From: DASRWI01 sp035654655
GTDB taxonomy: Bacteria; Bacteroidota; Ignavibacteria; Ignavibacteriales; Ignavibacteriaceae
Length of the DNA: 64,000 nt
Reading direction: 5' to 3'
Assembly (NCBI GenBank): GCA_035654655.1
Contig: DASRWI010000005.1
Location: 1 to 64,000, forward strand
Part shown: positions 17,714-25,969 of the stretch, piece after piece
Layout of the letters: the number at the start of each line of letters is the position of its first letter
Numbering within the stretch: position 1 is the first letter of the stretch
The notes under the pieces: model-generated
Databases searched by the model: none
The model's input: the letters and a program-made list of their open reading frames with translations, nothing else
Told to the model about the DNA's origin: nothing
Program-made: the position numbers and the translations under genes

Positions 17714-19498
17714 ATGAAATTATTTATAGAATTATATTTAGCTTTTATTTCGTACATAAGGAATAGGGTTAGCAACAGACAGTTCCTTGTTATATCTGCT
17801 ATTATGGTAGGAGTTACTGCAGGTATAGCAGCAGTAGTTTTGAAAACCGCAGTACATTACATTCAATCTTTTCTTACTTACGATTTCAAATTCAGGTACC
17901 ATAATTATCTTTATTTAATTTTTCCTTTCATTGGTATTCTGCTTACTGTATTCTTTATAAAATACTTTCTTAAGAGTCCTTTTGGTAAAGGAGCCTCGCA
18001 TATTTTATTTTTTATCTCAAAGAAAATGAGTCTTCTCGATAGAGAAACCACTTACTCACACATAGTTACAAGTGCATTAACTGTTGGTTTTGGGGGTTCT
18101 GCTGGACTTGAAGCTCCTATTCTTGTTACAGGAGCCGCAATAGGTTCTAACTATGGTAGAATAAATATGTTTGACTATAAAGATAGGACACTGCTGCTTG
18201 CCTGCGGTTCAGCTGCCGGTATTGCTGCAGTATTTAATGCTCCAATTGCCGGAGTAATGTTTGCAATTGAAGTACTTCTATCAGAAGCAACAGTGGCGGC
18301 AATAATCCCAATTTTAATTTCCGCTGCCTCGGGAGCTTTATGCTCTAAAATTTTATTACAGGAAAAAATTCTTTTTTCTTTTACTGAACTTCTTCCTTTT
18401 AATTATAATAATGTTCCTTATTATATAGTACTCGGTTTAGCTGCAGGAATAATATCACTTTATTATGCAAAAGTATTTTTTAAAGTTGAATCCTTATTTA
18501 AAAAAATTCAGCATAAAACATTCTTTAAAGTACTAATTGGCGGGTTAATACTTGGAGTATTGGTTTTCCTTTTTCCTCCATTATTTGGAGAAGGTTATGA
18601 AAGCATAAAACTGATAGCTACTGGACAATCAAGCAAATTAATTGAGAACAGTATACTTTCTGAATATAGCCATAATGAATGGTTCCTATTAATATTTATA
18701 GGGGTAATAATTTTTATAAAAGCAATTGCAACTTCTGTTACCATGCATTCAGGAGGTAATGGAGGAAACTTTGCTCCATCATTATTTGTTGGTGCCTTCC
18801 TTGGTTATTTTTTCTCCAGATTTATTAATCTTCTTAATATATCTACCTTACCTGAAGCAAACTTTACATTGGTGGGAATGGCAGGAATTTTAAGTGGTGT
18901 TATGTATGCTCCATTAACTGGAATATTTCTTATCGCTGAACTTACACGAGGTTATGATTTAATGATTCCATTGATGATAGTTTCATCTATTGCATACATA
19001 ATAGTAAGACATTTTGAACCATATTCAATGGATACAAAAGATTTAGCAAGACAGGGGATTTTGCATTCTGCAAATAAGGACCTTTCGATATTATCTTTTA
19101 TGGATAAAGATGAAATCATTGAAAAGGATTTCAAAACAATACTCAATACTTCATCCTTAAGAGAGCTTGAAAATTTAATTGCACATTCAAAAAGAAATAT
19201 TTTTCCAGTAGTTGATAAAGAAAATAATTTTTTAGGAATTATTTCTTTAGACAACATAAGAGAAATACTTTTTGAACTTGAATCTTATGAGGAACTTTTG
19301 GCGATTGAGTTTATGAGCAAATCCCCGGTGGTTATTGATTATAATGAAGACCTTACTTCAATGATGTTTAAATTTGATCAGACAAATGCATGGAATCTCC
19401 CTGTCCTAAAAGATGGAAAGTACGTGGGTTTCATTTCTAAGTCAACTATCCTAACAAAATACCGGAAGCAGCTACTGGAAAATTATAGAGAAAAATAA
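17714..19498 (+). CDS. ClC-family chloride channel/transporter with C-terminal CBS pair
   Basis: A 594-residue membrane protein with ClC core (about residues 20-440) and two CBS domains (about 455-590), which usually sense adenine nucleotides. The gating glutamate is Glu133 in GLEAP (ec1 Glu148) and GNGGNFAP is the GxFxP filter segment. The position equal to the ec1 proton glutamate 203 is Val187, because FAIEVLL here aligns with FIIEEMR and the spacing from the gating glutamate is the same (54 residues to the preceding Glu). Val there is the channel-type residue. The ec1 Ser107 position is Lys92 (GKGAS). It may therefore be channel-like or unusual in ion choice; that is inference. Confidence 0.9.
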   Translation: MKLFIELYLAFISYIRNRVSNRQFLVISAIMVGVTAGIAAVVLKTAVHYIQSFLTYDFKFRYHNYLYLIFPFIGILLTVFFIKYFLKSPFGKGASHILFFISKKMSLLDRETTYSHIVTSALTVGFGGSAGLEAPILVTGAAIGSNYGRINMFDYKDRTLLLACGSAAGIAAVFNAPIAGVMFAIEVLLSEATVAAIIPILISAASGALCSKILLQEKILFSFTELLPFNYNNVPYYIVLGLAAGIISLYYAKVFFKVESLFKKIQHKTFFKVLIGGLILGVLVFLFPPLFGEGYESIKLIATGQSSKLIENSILSEYSHNEWFLLIFIGVIIFIKAIATSVTMHSGGNGGNFAPSLFVGAFLGYFFSRFINLLNISTLPEANFTLVGMAGILSGVMYAPLTGIFLIAELTRGYDLMIPLMIVSSIAYIIVRHFEPYSMDTKDLARQGILHSANKDLSILSFMDKDEIIEKDFKTILNTSSLRELENLIAHSKRNIFPVVDKENNFLGIISLDNIREILFELESYEELLAIEFMSKSPVVIDYNEDLTSMMFKFDQTNAWNLPVLKDGKYVGFISKSTILTKYRKQLLENYREK

Positions 19499-19548
19499 GG
19501 AACTTTTTTTCTCACTTCATTGTACATTTAAAAAACAACTAAAAGAAA

Positions 19549-20019
19549 ATGAAAAAAATATTTTTACTTCCTTTATTATTAATTTTAATTAATGTTGCAA
19601 TATATTCACAAGCGAAAACAACCAAGGAAATTCCCAAAACATACATAGTTGAACTTAATGAAGTTCAGTTTGAGGATGTTGATTTCAGCCGCTCTATATT
19701 CAAGGCTCCACTTGATATAAAGATAAAAATTATGGAAAATGGTAAAGAAATAATTCCTGTTGATTCTGCATATACAGTTATTGAAGGTACAAGAGGAGAA
19801 AGAAAGCCTGAACATCCTCTGAAATGGAGAATAAATTTTAAGCCTGAAAATAATTATCAAATAGTTGTTGAAGAAGTTGGTTTACTTGTTGATAGAAAAA
19901 GATATTTGATGCCGCAGAAGTTAAGAACTAACTACTGGCCATTGAAAGATAACAATGGAATTCTTTATTGCGGTAAGGAATCTTATGTAAGGTTTTATGT
20001 GAAGGAAGAAAACCCATGA
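19549..20019 (+). CDS. secreted protein of unknown function
   Basis: A 156-residue protein with a signal peptide (about 1-20, ending IYSQA). The mature part is predicted beta-rich and has no family I recognise. It follows the ClC gene by 50 bp on the same strand. The last codons and stop (AAC CCA TGA) fall in the first part of the downstream interspersed repeat, which contains ACCCATGA twice, so the repeat appears to have supplied the C-terminus; the original protein may have ended differently. Confidence 0.65.
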   Translation: MKKIFLLPLLLILINVAIYSQAKTTKEIPKTYIVELNEVQFEDVDFSRSIFKAPLDIKIKIMENGKEIIPVDSAYTVIEGTRGERKPEHPLKWRINFKPENNYQIVVEEVGLLVDRKRYLMPQKLRTNYWPLKDNNGILYCGKESYVRFYVKEENP

Positions 20020-20044
20020 ACAGTCGTGGGAAATATGCTTCGGG

Positions 20045-20092
20045 CTTCTCGATACATTTTATTCGCTTCACTCATAAAACACTCGAAGACCC
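20045..20092. repeat. 48-bp interspersed palindromic repeat, family A copy 1
   Basis: Starts CTTCTCGATACATTTT and ends ACACTCGAAGACC. It matches 45 of 48 positions with a second copy at 50552-50599. The ends are inversely related (CTTCTCGA / TCGAAG), so it can fold as a hairpin. Both copies lie between convergent genes. Confidence 0.85.
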
Positions 20093-20106
20093 TCTGCATA
20101 GTTTAG

Positions 20107-20148
20107 CCCACGACTTTCCCATAGGGACCACTATGTGGCAGTCGTGGG
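20107..20148. repeat. palindrome in the composite repeat block
   Basis: CCCACGAC (20107-20114) and GTCGTGGG (20140-20148) form an inverted repeat. The same CAGTCGTGGG string also occurs at 20031. TTAGCCCACGA at 20103-20113 recurs exactly at 50691-50701. Confidence 0.7.
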
Positions 20149-20161
20149 AAAATGTGTTAAT

Positions 20162-20183
20162 ACCCATGACTGAAGTCATGGGT
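20162..20183. repeat. perfect hairpin unit next to tnaA end
   Basis: ACCCATGAC (20162-20170), a TGAA loop and GTCATGGGT (20175-20183), a perfect 9-bp stem. It is related in layout to the hairpin at 50695-50715. No T run follows, so it is a repeat unit more than a terminator. Confidence 0.75.
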
Positions 20184-20207
20184 TAAAATGGAATGACACA
20201 ACGTACT

Positions 20208-21578
20208 TTACATCTTCTTAAATCGTGCAGTAAAGTGTCTTAGCATTGGAGCTTGATATGTAATTTCATATCCTTTTAATTCTTTCCGTTTATTATAAAC
20301 TTCAAGTATTACTTCCAACACATAATCAATATGGCTTTGTGTATAAACTCTTCTTGGAATTGCCATACGAACTAATTCCATTGGGGGAGGAATGAGTTTT
20401 CCCTTATCATCATATTTTCCAAACATAACACTTCCAATTTCAACTGCTCTAATGCCGCCTTCTTCATATAAAGCAACAGTAATTGCTTGTCCTGGAAATT
20501 GTTCAGGCGGAATGTTTGGCAAAAATCTTTTTGCATCAATATAAATTGCATGTCCTCCGGGTGGTTCAATAATTGGAACTCCTGCAGCAACTAATCGTTC
20601 ACCAAGATATTCAATACTTCTAATTCTATATTGTAAATAAGGCTCTTCAAGAATTTCTTCAAGTCCTTGAGCAATAGCTTCTAAATCTCTTCCTGCAAGT
20701 CCGCCATAAGTCGGGAAGCCTTCAGTAACAATAAGAAGATTTCTGCAGTTCATTGCAAGTTCATCATTATTCATTGCAAGAAAACCGCCAATGTTTACAA
20801 GAGCATCTTTCTTAGCGCTCATTGTACATCCATCTGCGTATGAGAACATTTCCTGGCAAATTTCTAAAATGGATTTATTCTCATAACCTTTTTCTCTCTT
20901 CTTAATGAAGTATGCATTTTCAGCAAAACGACAAGCATCAATGAATAAAGGTAAATTATATTTCTTACAAACTGCTTTTACTTCTCTAATGTTTTGCATT
21001 GAAACAGGCTGACCACCACCTGAATTATTGGTAACCGTTATCATACAAAGCGGTATATTCTCAACACCTTTTTCCTGAATAAATTTTTCAAGAAGTGCAA
21101 CGTCCATATTCCCCTTGAAGTCTGCAATAAGTTCAGGATGTTTACCTGTTTCATTTAGAAAATCATCTGCTTCCGCACCTGTGAATTCAATGTTAGCTCT
21201 TGTGGTATCAAAATGAGTATTGTTAGGAAAATATTTTCCAGGACCACCGGTAACTGAGAAAAGAATTTTTTCTGCAGCTCTACCTTGATGAGTCGGAATA
21301 ATATTTTTGAAACCGGTAATTTTCTTTACTTGTGCTTCAAATCTGTAAAAGCTTTTACTGCCGGCATAAGATTCATCACCATCCATTATTCCTGCCCATT
21401 GTTTTGAGCTCATTGCAGAAGTACCGCTGTCAGTCAACAAATCAATAAGCACATCATCTGCGTGAAGAAGAAATGTATTATATCCTGCTTCTTCAATTAA
21501 TTTTAATCGCTCTTCTTTAGTCGTAGTGCGAATGGGTTCTACTGATTTTATTTTAAATGGTTCAATGATAGTCTTCAT
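20208..21578 (-). CDS. tnaA: tryptophanase
   Basis: PLP enzyme that splits tryptophan into indole, pyruvate and ammonia. The family is shared with tyrosine phenol-lyase, so I compared deciding residues: at the phenol-lyase Arg381 position the sequence reads IRAVEIGS, as in tryptophanase, and near the C-terminus it reads LRHFTARF with the tryptophanase His rather than the phenol-lyase Phe. The PLP lysine is in TMSAKKDALVNIGG. A GTG at 21608 is possible, but the ATG at 21578 gives the family N-terminus (EPFKIKSVEPI) and has AGGT nearby. No leader peptide or permease gene adjoins it. Confidence 0.9.
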   Translation of the reverse strand: MKTIIEPFKIKSVEPIRTTTKEERLKLIEEAGYNTFLLHADDVLIDLLTDSGTSAMSSKQWAGIMDGDESYAGSKSFYRFEAQVKKITGFKNIIPTHQGRAAEKILFSVTGGPGKYFPNNTHFDTTRANIEFTGAEADDFLNETGKHPELIADFKGNMDVALLEKFIQEKGVENIPLCMITVTNNSGGGQPVSMQNIREVKAVCKKYNLPLFIDACRFAENAYFIKKREKGYENKSILEICQEMFSYADGCTMSAKKDALVNIGGFLAMNNDELAMNCRNLLIVTEGFPTYGGLAGRDLEAIAQGLEEILEEPYLQYRIRSIEYLGERLVAAGVPIIEPPGGHAIYIDAKRFLPNIPPEQFPGQAITVALYEEGGIRAVEIGSVMFGKYDDKGKLIPPPMELVRMAIPRRVYTQSHIDYVLEVILEVYNKRKELKGYEITYQAPMLRHFTARFKKM

Positions 21579-21714
21579 TACAATACCTGATGTTTCAAAA
21601 TTGTTCACTTAATTTAACTTAAAATTTTGTTTAATTAAATAAATATTTCTTCAAAAACATTTTTTTATTTAATATTTTTTTTACAAATTGTATCAATACA
21701 ATTTGGAGTATTAA

Positions 21715-22506
21715 ATGCATCCCGAAGATAAATTAACAGAAAACCATCAAAACGAAGTTGAGCCTACAATTAATGAAGAAGAAGACCTTTCCCATTCAGA
21801 TAAATTAGTAGGAATATACACTGCTCCGTCAGAGACATTTCAAAAAATTTCTTATGAGAAACCAAAACACTCAGATTGGCTAATACCATTAGCTGTAATT
21901 CTGGTTGTAGTGATAGCATCTTTTATCATCAAGATGAATAATCCTGAAATAAAGGATAAAATGATGTCTGCCCAAGTAGAAAAGCAGGAAAAAGCAATTG
22001 ACGAGATGGTGAAACAGGGAAAATTAGACCCTGACAAAGCTGAGCAGCAGAAGGAAAGTGTAAACAAAATGATGACTGGTCCTCTGGCAATGGTAATTGG
22101 CTCATTAGGTATTATAGTCAATTATTGTCTTGTATTTTTTGTTCTTGCTGGAATCATCTTCTTGTTTGCACGGTTTGTTTTTAAGGGAAGTGGTACATAC
22201 ACGCACGCTCTTATAGCTAATTCATTGACTAACTATATTGCAATGATAGGTGTAATAATTGCCTTAATTTTGTCAATTTATATGGTAAAACCTTTCAATG
22301 ATGTTAATGCAAATAATTTTGCAGGACTTAAGGGTTTTGGAGGTTTCGGTTTAAATTTAATCGATATCTTCGGAATTTGGGCAAATATTGTGTATATAAT
22401 AGGATTAAAAAAATTATTTAAATTAAATAGTGCTATTGGCATTGGTATTGTAGTATTTGTCATTTGGATTCTATTAAAGTACGTTGGATATGCTTTTGCA
22501 AGTTAG
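21715..22506 (+). CDS. Yip1-family membrane protein
   Basis: A 263-residue inner-membrane protein with an acidic, soluble N-terminus (about 1-55), then a first membrane segment, a charged loop rich in Lys/Gln (about 85-120) and four more segments. The block SDKLVGIYTAPSETFQKIS is the typical start of the bacterial Yip1 domain (PF04893). Function unknown; eukaryotic relatives act in membrane trafficking. Monocistronic, followed by a strong hairpin. Confidence 0.75.
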   Translation: MHPEDKLTENHQNEVEPTINEEEDLSHSDKLVGIYTAPSETFQKISYEKPKHSDWLIPLAVILVVVIASFIIKMNNPEIKDKMMSAQVEKQEKAIDEMVKQGKLDPDKAEQQKESVNKMMTGPLAMVIGSLGIIVNYCLVFFVLAGIIFLFARFVFKGSGTYTHALIANSLTNYIAMIGVIIALILSIYMVKPFNDVNANNFAGLKGFGGFGLNLIDIFGIWANIVYIIGLKKLFKLNSAIGIGIVVFVIWILLKYVGYAFAS

Positions 22507-22514
22507 AGTATAAA

Positions 22515-22543
22515 TTAGGATAGAGCATCAAGCTCTATCCTAA
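22515..22543 (+). terminator. terminator-like hairpin after the Yip1 gene
   Basis: A perfect 12-bp stem (22515-22526 with 22532-22543) and 5-nt loop. No T run follows, so it may be a transcript-stabilising structure instead of an intrinsic terminator. Confidence 0.55.
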
Positions 22544-22649
22544 TCCTATCATTTCAGCAGGTTACTTCGCTTGTACATTTCAGAAAGCTTTTGAAAAAAC
22601 ATATTTTTTAGATAATTTAACTCCTAAATACATTTATAGATGAGATTTT

Positions 22650-24863
22650 ATGTTTGAAAAAGAAATAAAATTTATTAGTGATTATAGCCTTAACAAAGTG
22701 AGAAATGAGGGTCAAAGTATAACCTTTGAAAAATTATCCAAATTAGAATTACATCCCGCTATTTTACAGTTTATTTCTTCTGAATTAGATTATTTAATAA
22801 CTGATGATAGAAAAAGGCTGCTTCAAAGGTCTTTATTTGATTATTCCGGTTCTGCAATTTCAAACTATTTTAATCTTATTTCACAAGAAATAAAAAAAAC
22901 AAAAAAAGTTCCTGTTGAAGATATTATGAAACTGATTATGCAGGCAACATCTTTTAATGCAAATTACGTCTGCAGACCAAGATGGACATTGATGAAGCTT
23001 ATATTTAATGATGCTGAAAGCAAAAATATTGAAGAAATAAAACAACTGCTGAACTATTCTTATTATTATGATTATCTGAAAGATATTTTAAATGACGTTT
23101 TAGATAAAGTAAATTCATTTACCATAAGCAGCAAAGATTTTGAAAATTTAATTAAGAAAATTGACCAGGAATTATTTTCGATAAAGGGGAATGATTTTAT
23201 TGAGAATGCAATAGATTCAATTGCTGATTTTTATAATGAAGGAGAATCTTCTAAGAATAAAATTCCATTTGTTTGTTTAGAGACATTTTTAAGAGAGAAG
23301 TTTCTCACAGATTATATTACAAAAATAAAAGAGTTGCTTCCTGTAGAAGTTAAACCAAGATTTACAATAGATGAGTTTAAAGATGTACTTGTAAGTATCA
23401 GTTTAACTTTTAGAGGAACCTCTACTGAAATTGAAAATGAAGCTCAATCGTATGATGAAATGCTAATAGATACTGAAATGGAAGGTGGGATAGAAGAAAT
23501 ATATGAACCCGAACCTTTAATTGAATCCGAACTAATAACTGAACCTGAAACAATTGTTGAACCAGAGCCTGAAATTATTAAAGAACCTGAAGTACCAGAA
23601 GTTAAGGAAGAGCCTGCGATTGTTCCAGAAGTTAAGGAAGAGCCTGCGATTGTTCCAGAAGTGAAACAAGAAGAAGTTATTATTCCTGAACCTGAACCAG
23701 AGATGAAAAGTCAGGAAATAAATTCTGAACCTATTAAGGCAGAAGAAATTGCACCTGTTCAAATTGATGAAGAAGAAAAACTTGAACCGGTTAAGGAAGA
23801 AGTTAAACCTGAACCGATTAGTCTTTCTGTTAAAGAAGAAAAAGAAATTCCAAAAGCTCCTGAAATAAAAGTTGAGCCTGTTAAAGAAGAAATTAAACCA
23901 GAAGAAATAATTGAGCCTATAAAAGAGGAAGTAAAACCTGAACCAATTATAGAGAAAGCTAAACCAATTTCTGCACAGGAAGAGATAAAAAAAGAAATCC
24001 CAAAAATTCCTGAAGAAAAAGTCGAAGCGGTTAAGGACAAAGAAGTTAACCTTGAAACCGAAAAAGTTGATTTTAAACCAGAACCTATAGAAGAACAGGT
24101 AAAACCAGAGCCTACAAAAGTAGAAGTAAAGCCTGAAGTACCAAAGACTCCTGAAAAGAAACCGGAAGCTCCTAAAGAACCTGAAATAAAAAGACCTGAA
24201 CCTCCTAAACAGCCGGAGATAAAGAAACCTGAGCCAAAGAAGGATCCTGAAATTAAAAAACAGGAACCTCCTAAGCCCGAGATCAAAAAACCTGAACCAC
24301 AAAAACCTCAGGAAGTTATAAAACAGGAACCAACTAAAGTTCAGGAAGTTAGAAGACCAGAACCTTCTAAACCTCCTGTTAAAACTTCAGTTCAACAGCC
24401 GGTGAAGAAGGAAAGAAAAATTGATAAGGACTTTCCATTAGGTTATGATTTTACTTTAAGAATGAGGTCTGAACCGGAAAAATTCAGTATTAATTTTGGT
24501 CCGAAGAAATCAGAAGAAGATTTTAATTATGAAGAGAATTGGGTTGAAGGAAAAGTTCCTTCCAAACAAAAAGAAGATTCGATTGAAAAAGATAATTTAA
24601 GTTTCAGCAAAGCTGAAAATGAAAAATATGAAGACTTGCTTGACAATTTTTCAAAGAAAGATATAAAAAAAATAATTAGTTCTATCTTTAATGAAGATGA
24701 CAAAGATTTTTATGATACTATGCGAAAAATTTCTCAATGCGAAAACTATGAAAGCTGTACAGAAATATTGAAGGAAGTTTATCAGACTTATAAAGTTAAT
24801 CCTTATTCAAGCGAAGGTATTAAATTAACAAATGGTGTTTCTAATTTTTTTAATCAGAGATAA
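22650..24863 (+). CDS. large Pro/Glu/Lys-rich repeat protein of unknown function
   Basis: A 737-residue protein in three parts. The N-terminus (about 1-250) is helical and resembles no family I know. Residues about 280-590 are a low-complexity tract of degenerate units such as EVKPEP, PEIKKPEP and EEIKPE, very likely extended and disordered. The last 130 residues (from about KDFPLGYDFTLRMRSEP) are folded-looking. A perfect 30-bp tandem duplication (23601-23630 and 23631-23660) encodes VKEEPAIVPE twice, so the tract is still changing. There is no signal peptide. Its stop is 2 bp before obgE, so the two are co-expressed. Confidence 0.8.
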   Translation: MFEKEIKFISDYSLNKVRNEGQSITFEKLSKLELHPAILQFISSELDYLITDDRKRLLQRSLFDYSGSAISNYFNLISQEIKKTKKVPVEDIMKLIMQATSFNANYVCRPRWTLMKLIFNDAESKNIEEIKQLLNYSYYYDYLKDILNDVLDKVNSFTISSKDFENLIKKIDQELFSIKGNDFIENAIDSIADFYNEGESSKNKIPFVCLETFLREKFLTDYITKIKELLPVEVKPRFTIDEFKDVLVSISLTFRGTSTEIENEAQSYDEMLIDTEMEGGIEEIYEPEPLIESELITEPETIVEPEPEIIKEPEVPEVKEEPAIVPEVKEEPAIVPEVKQEEVIIPEPEPEMKSQEINSEPIKAEEIAPVQIDEEEKLEPVKEEVKPEPISLSVKEEKEIPKAPEIKVEPVKEEIKPEEIIEPIKEEVKPEPIIEKAKPISAQEEIKKEIPKIPEEKVEAVKDKEVNLETEKVDFKPEPIEEQVKPEPTKVEVKPEVPKTPEKKPEAPKEPEIKRPEPPKQPEIKKPEPKKDPEIKKQEPPKPEIKKPEPQKPQEVIKQEPTKVQEVRRPEPSKPPVKTSVQQPVKKERKIDKDFPLGYDFTLRMRSEPEKFSINFGPKKSEEDFNYEENWVEGKVPSKQKEDSIEKDNLSFSKAENEKYEDLLDNFSKKDIKKIISSIFNEDDKDFYDTMRKISQCENYESCTEILKEVYQTYKVNPYSSEGIKLTNGVSNFFNQR
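23601..23660 (+). repeat. perfect 2 x 30-bp tandem duplication inside the repeat protein
   Basis: Positions 23601-23630 and 23631-23660 are identical, in frame, each encoding VKEEPAIVPE. The exact identity at DNA level points to a recent duplication or polymerase slippage. Confidence 0.95.
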
Positions 24864-24865
24864 AA

Positions 24866-25861
24866 ATGTTTATTGACTATGCTGAAATTCAAGTTAAATC
24901 AGGTAATGGTGGTAATGGAGCTGTTACTTTTAGAAGAGAAAAATATGTTCCGAAAGGTGGACCCTCAGGAGGAAACGGTGGTAACGGCGGAAGTGTAATT
25001 TTTGAAGCTCATCCTAATTTAACTACGCTTTTAGATTTTAATTATAAAAGAATTTATAATGCAGGTAACGGTGACCCTGGAGGTAATTCGTTAAAGGATG
25101 GTAAGAATGGAAAAGATGTTATAATAAAAGTTCCTATTGGTACGGTTATAAAAGATGCGGAGACAGATGAAGTTATTGCTGACCTTGATAAGGTAGGAAA
25201 AACTTACGTGGCTGTAAAGGGTGGAAAAGGTGGAAAAGGTAATAGTAACTTTGCCACTCCAACTAAACAAACTCCAAGATATGCTGAACCTGGAAGGCCT
25301 GGTGAAGTAAGAAAGTTAGTTCTTGAATTAAAGCTTATTGCAGATGTTGGCCTTGTTGGATTTCCAAATGCAGGGAAGTCTACCTTAATTTCAACTATAT
25401 CATCCGCAAAACCAAAAATAGCCGATTATCCATTTACTACACTTGAACCTAACCTTGGAATAGTCAAGTATAAAGATTATCAGAGTCTTACAGTGGCTGA
25501 TATTCCCGGAATTATTGAAGGTGCGGCTGAAGGTAAAGGTTTAGGGTTGGAATTTCTTCGCCATATCGAAAGAACAAAAATTTTGTTGATAATGATAGAT
25601 GTAACTTCAGAAAATTATCAGAAAGATTATAAAATTCTTTTAAATGAATTAAAAAATTATAGTGAACTTCTGGCTGAAAAAACAAAAATCATTGCTTTCT
25701 CAAAAGCTGATTTAGTTGATGAAGAAGAATTAAAAAAAGTTAAAAAAAGAAAAATCAGGGGAGTTGATGAAAAGCCGCTAATATTTTCTGCAGCAAGTAA
25801 TTTTGGAATACAAGAACTACTTGATTTTCTTTGGATGAAGCTGAATAAAGAGGAAAAATAA
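24866..25861 (+). CDS. obgE: Obg GTPase
   Basis: Essential ribosome-associated GTPase in 50S assembly and stringent control. The glycine-rich Obg fold covers about residues 1-155 (GGNGGNGGSVIFEA, GGKGGKGNSNFATP). The G domain follows, with P-loop GFPNAGKST near 165, switch DIPGIIEGAAEG and FSKAD for the NKxD element. At 331 residues it lacks the C-terminal OCT domain, as in many Bacteroidota. It begins 2 bp after the Pro/Glu-rich gene. No Shine-Dalgarno is present. Confidence 0.96.
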   Translation: MFIDYAEIQVKSGNGGNGAVTFRREKYVPKGGPSGGNGGNGGSVIFEAHPNLTTLLDFNYKRIYNAGNGDPGGNSLKDGKNGKDVIIKVPIGTVIKDAETDEVIADLDKVGKTYVAVKGGKGGKGNSNFATPTKQTPRYAEPGRPGEVRKLVLELKLIADVGLVGFPNAGKSTLISTISSAKPKIADYPFTTLEPNLGIVKYKDYQSLTVADIPGIIEGAAEGKGLGLEFLRHIERTKILLIMIDVTSENYQKDYKILLNELKNYSELLAEKTKIIAFSKADLVDEEELKKVKKRKIRGVDEKPLIFSAASNFGIQELLDFLWMKLNKEEK

Positions 25862-25969
25862 CCTGCCTTAAGTGTTATTATATAATACTTCGAAAAGAAT
25901 TATATTTGATTATAGTTATTCTCAACTTTAATCCTTTTAACTATATTAAGTCAATTAAATGGAGTTTTA

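Noticed and set aside
20031..20183. CRISPR array.
   Set aside because: The palindromes are not regularly spaced, are not the same unit, and no cas genes are nearby.
20208..21578. Tyrosine phenol-lyase as identity.
   Set aside because: Deciding residues (IRAVEIGS, LRHFTARF) match tryptophanase.
21579..21608. GTG start 10 codons upstream for tnaA.
   Set aside because: The ATG at 21578 gives the standard N-terminus and has an AGGT nearby.
23532..24302. Long antisense open frames opposite the Pro/Glu-rich tract (256 and 175 codons).
   Set aside because: They exist because the sense tract has few codon types (GAA, CCT, AAA), which leaves no antisense stops. The products are low-complexity Phe/Arg or Ser/Gly strings.
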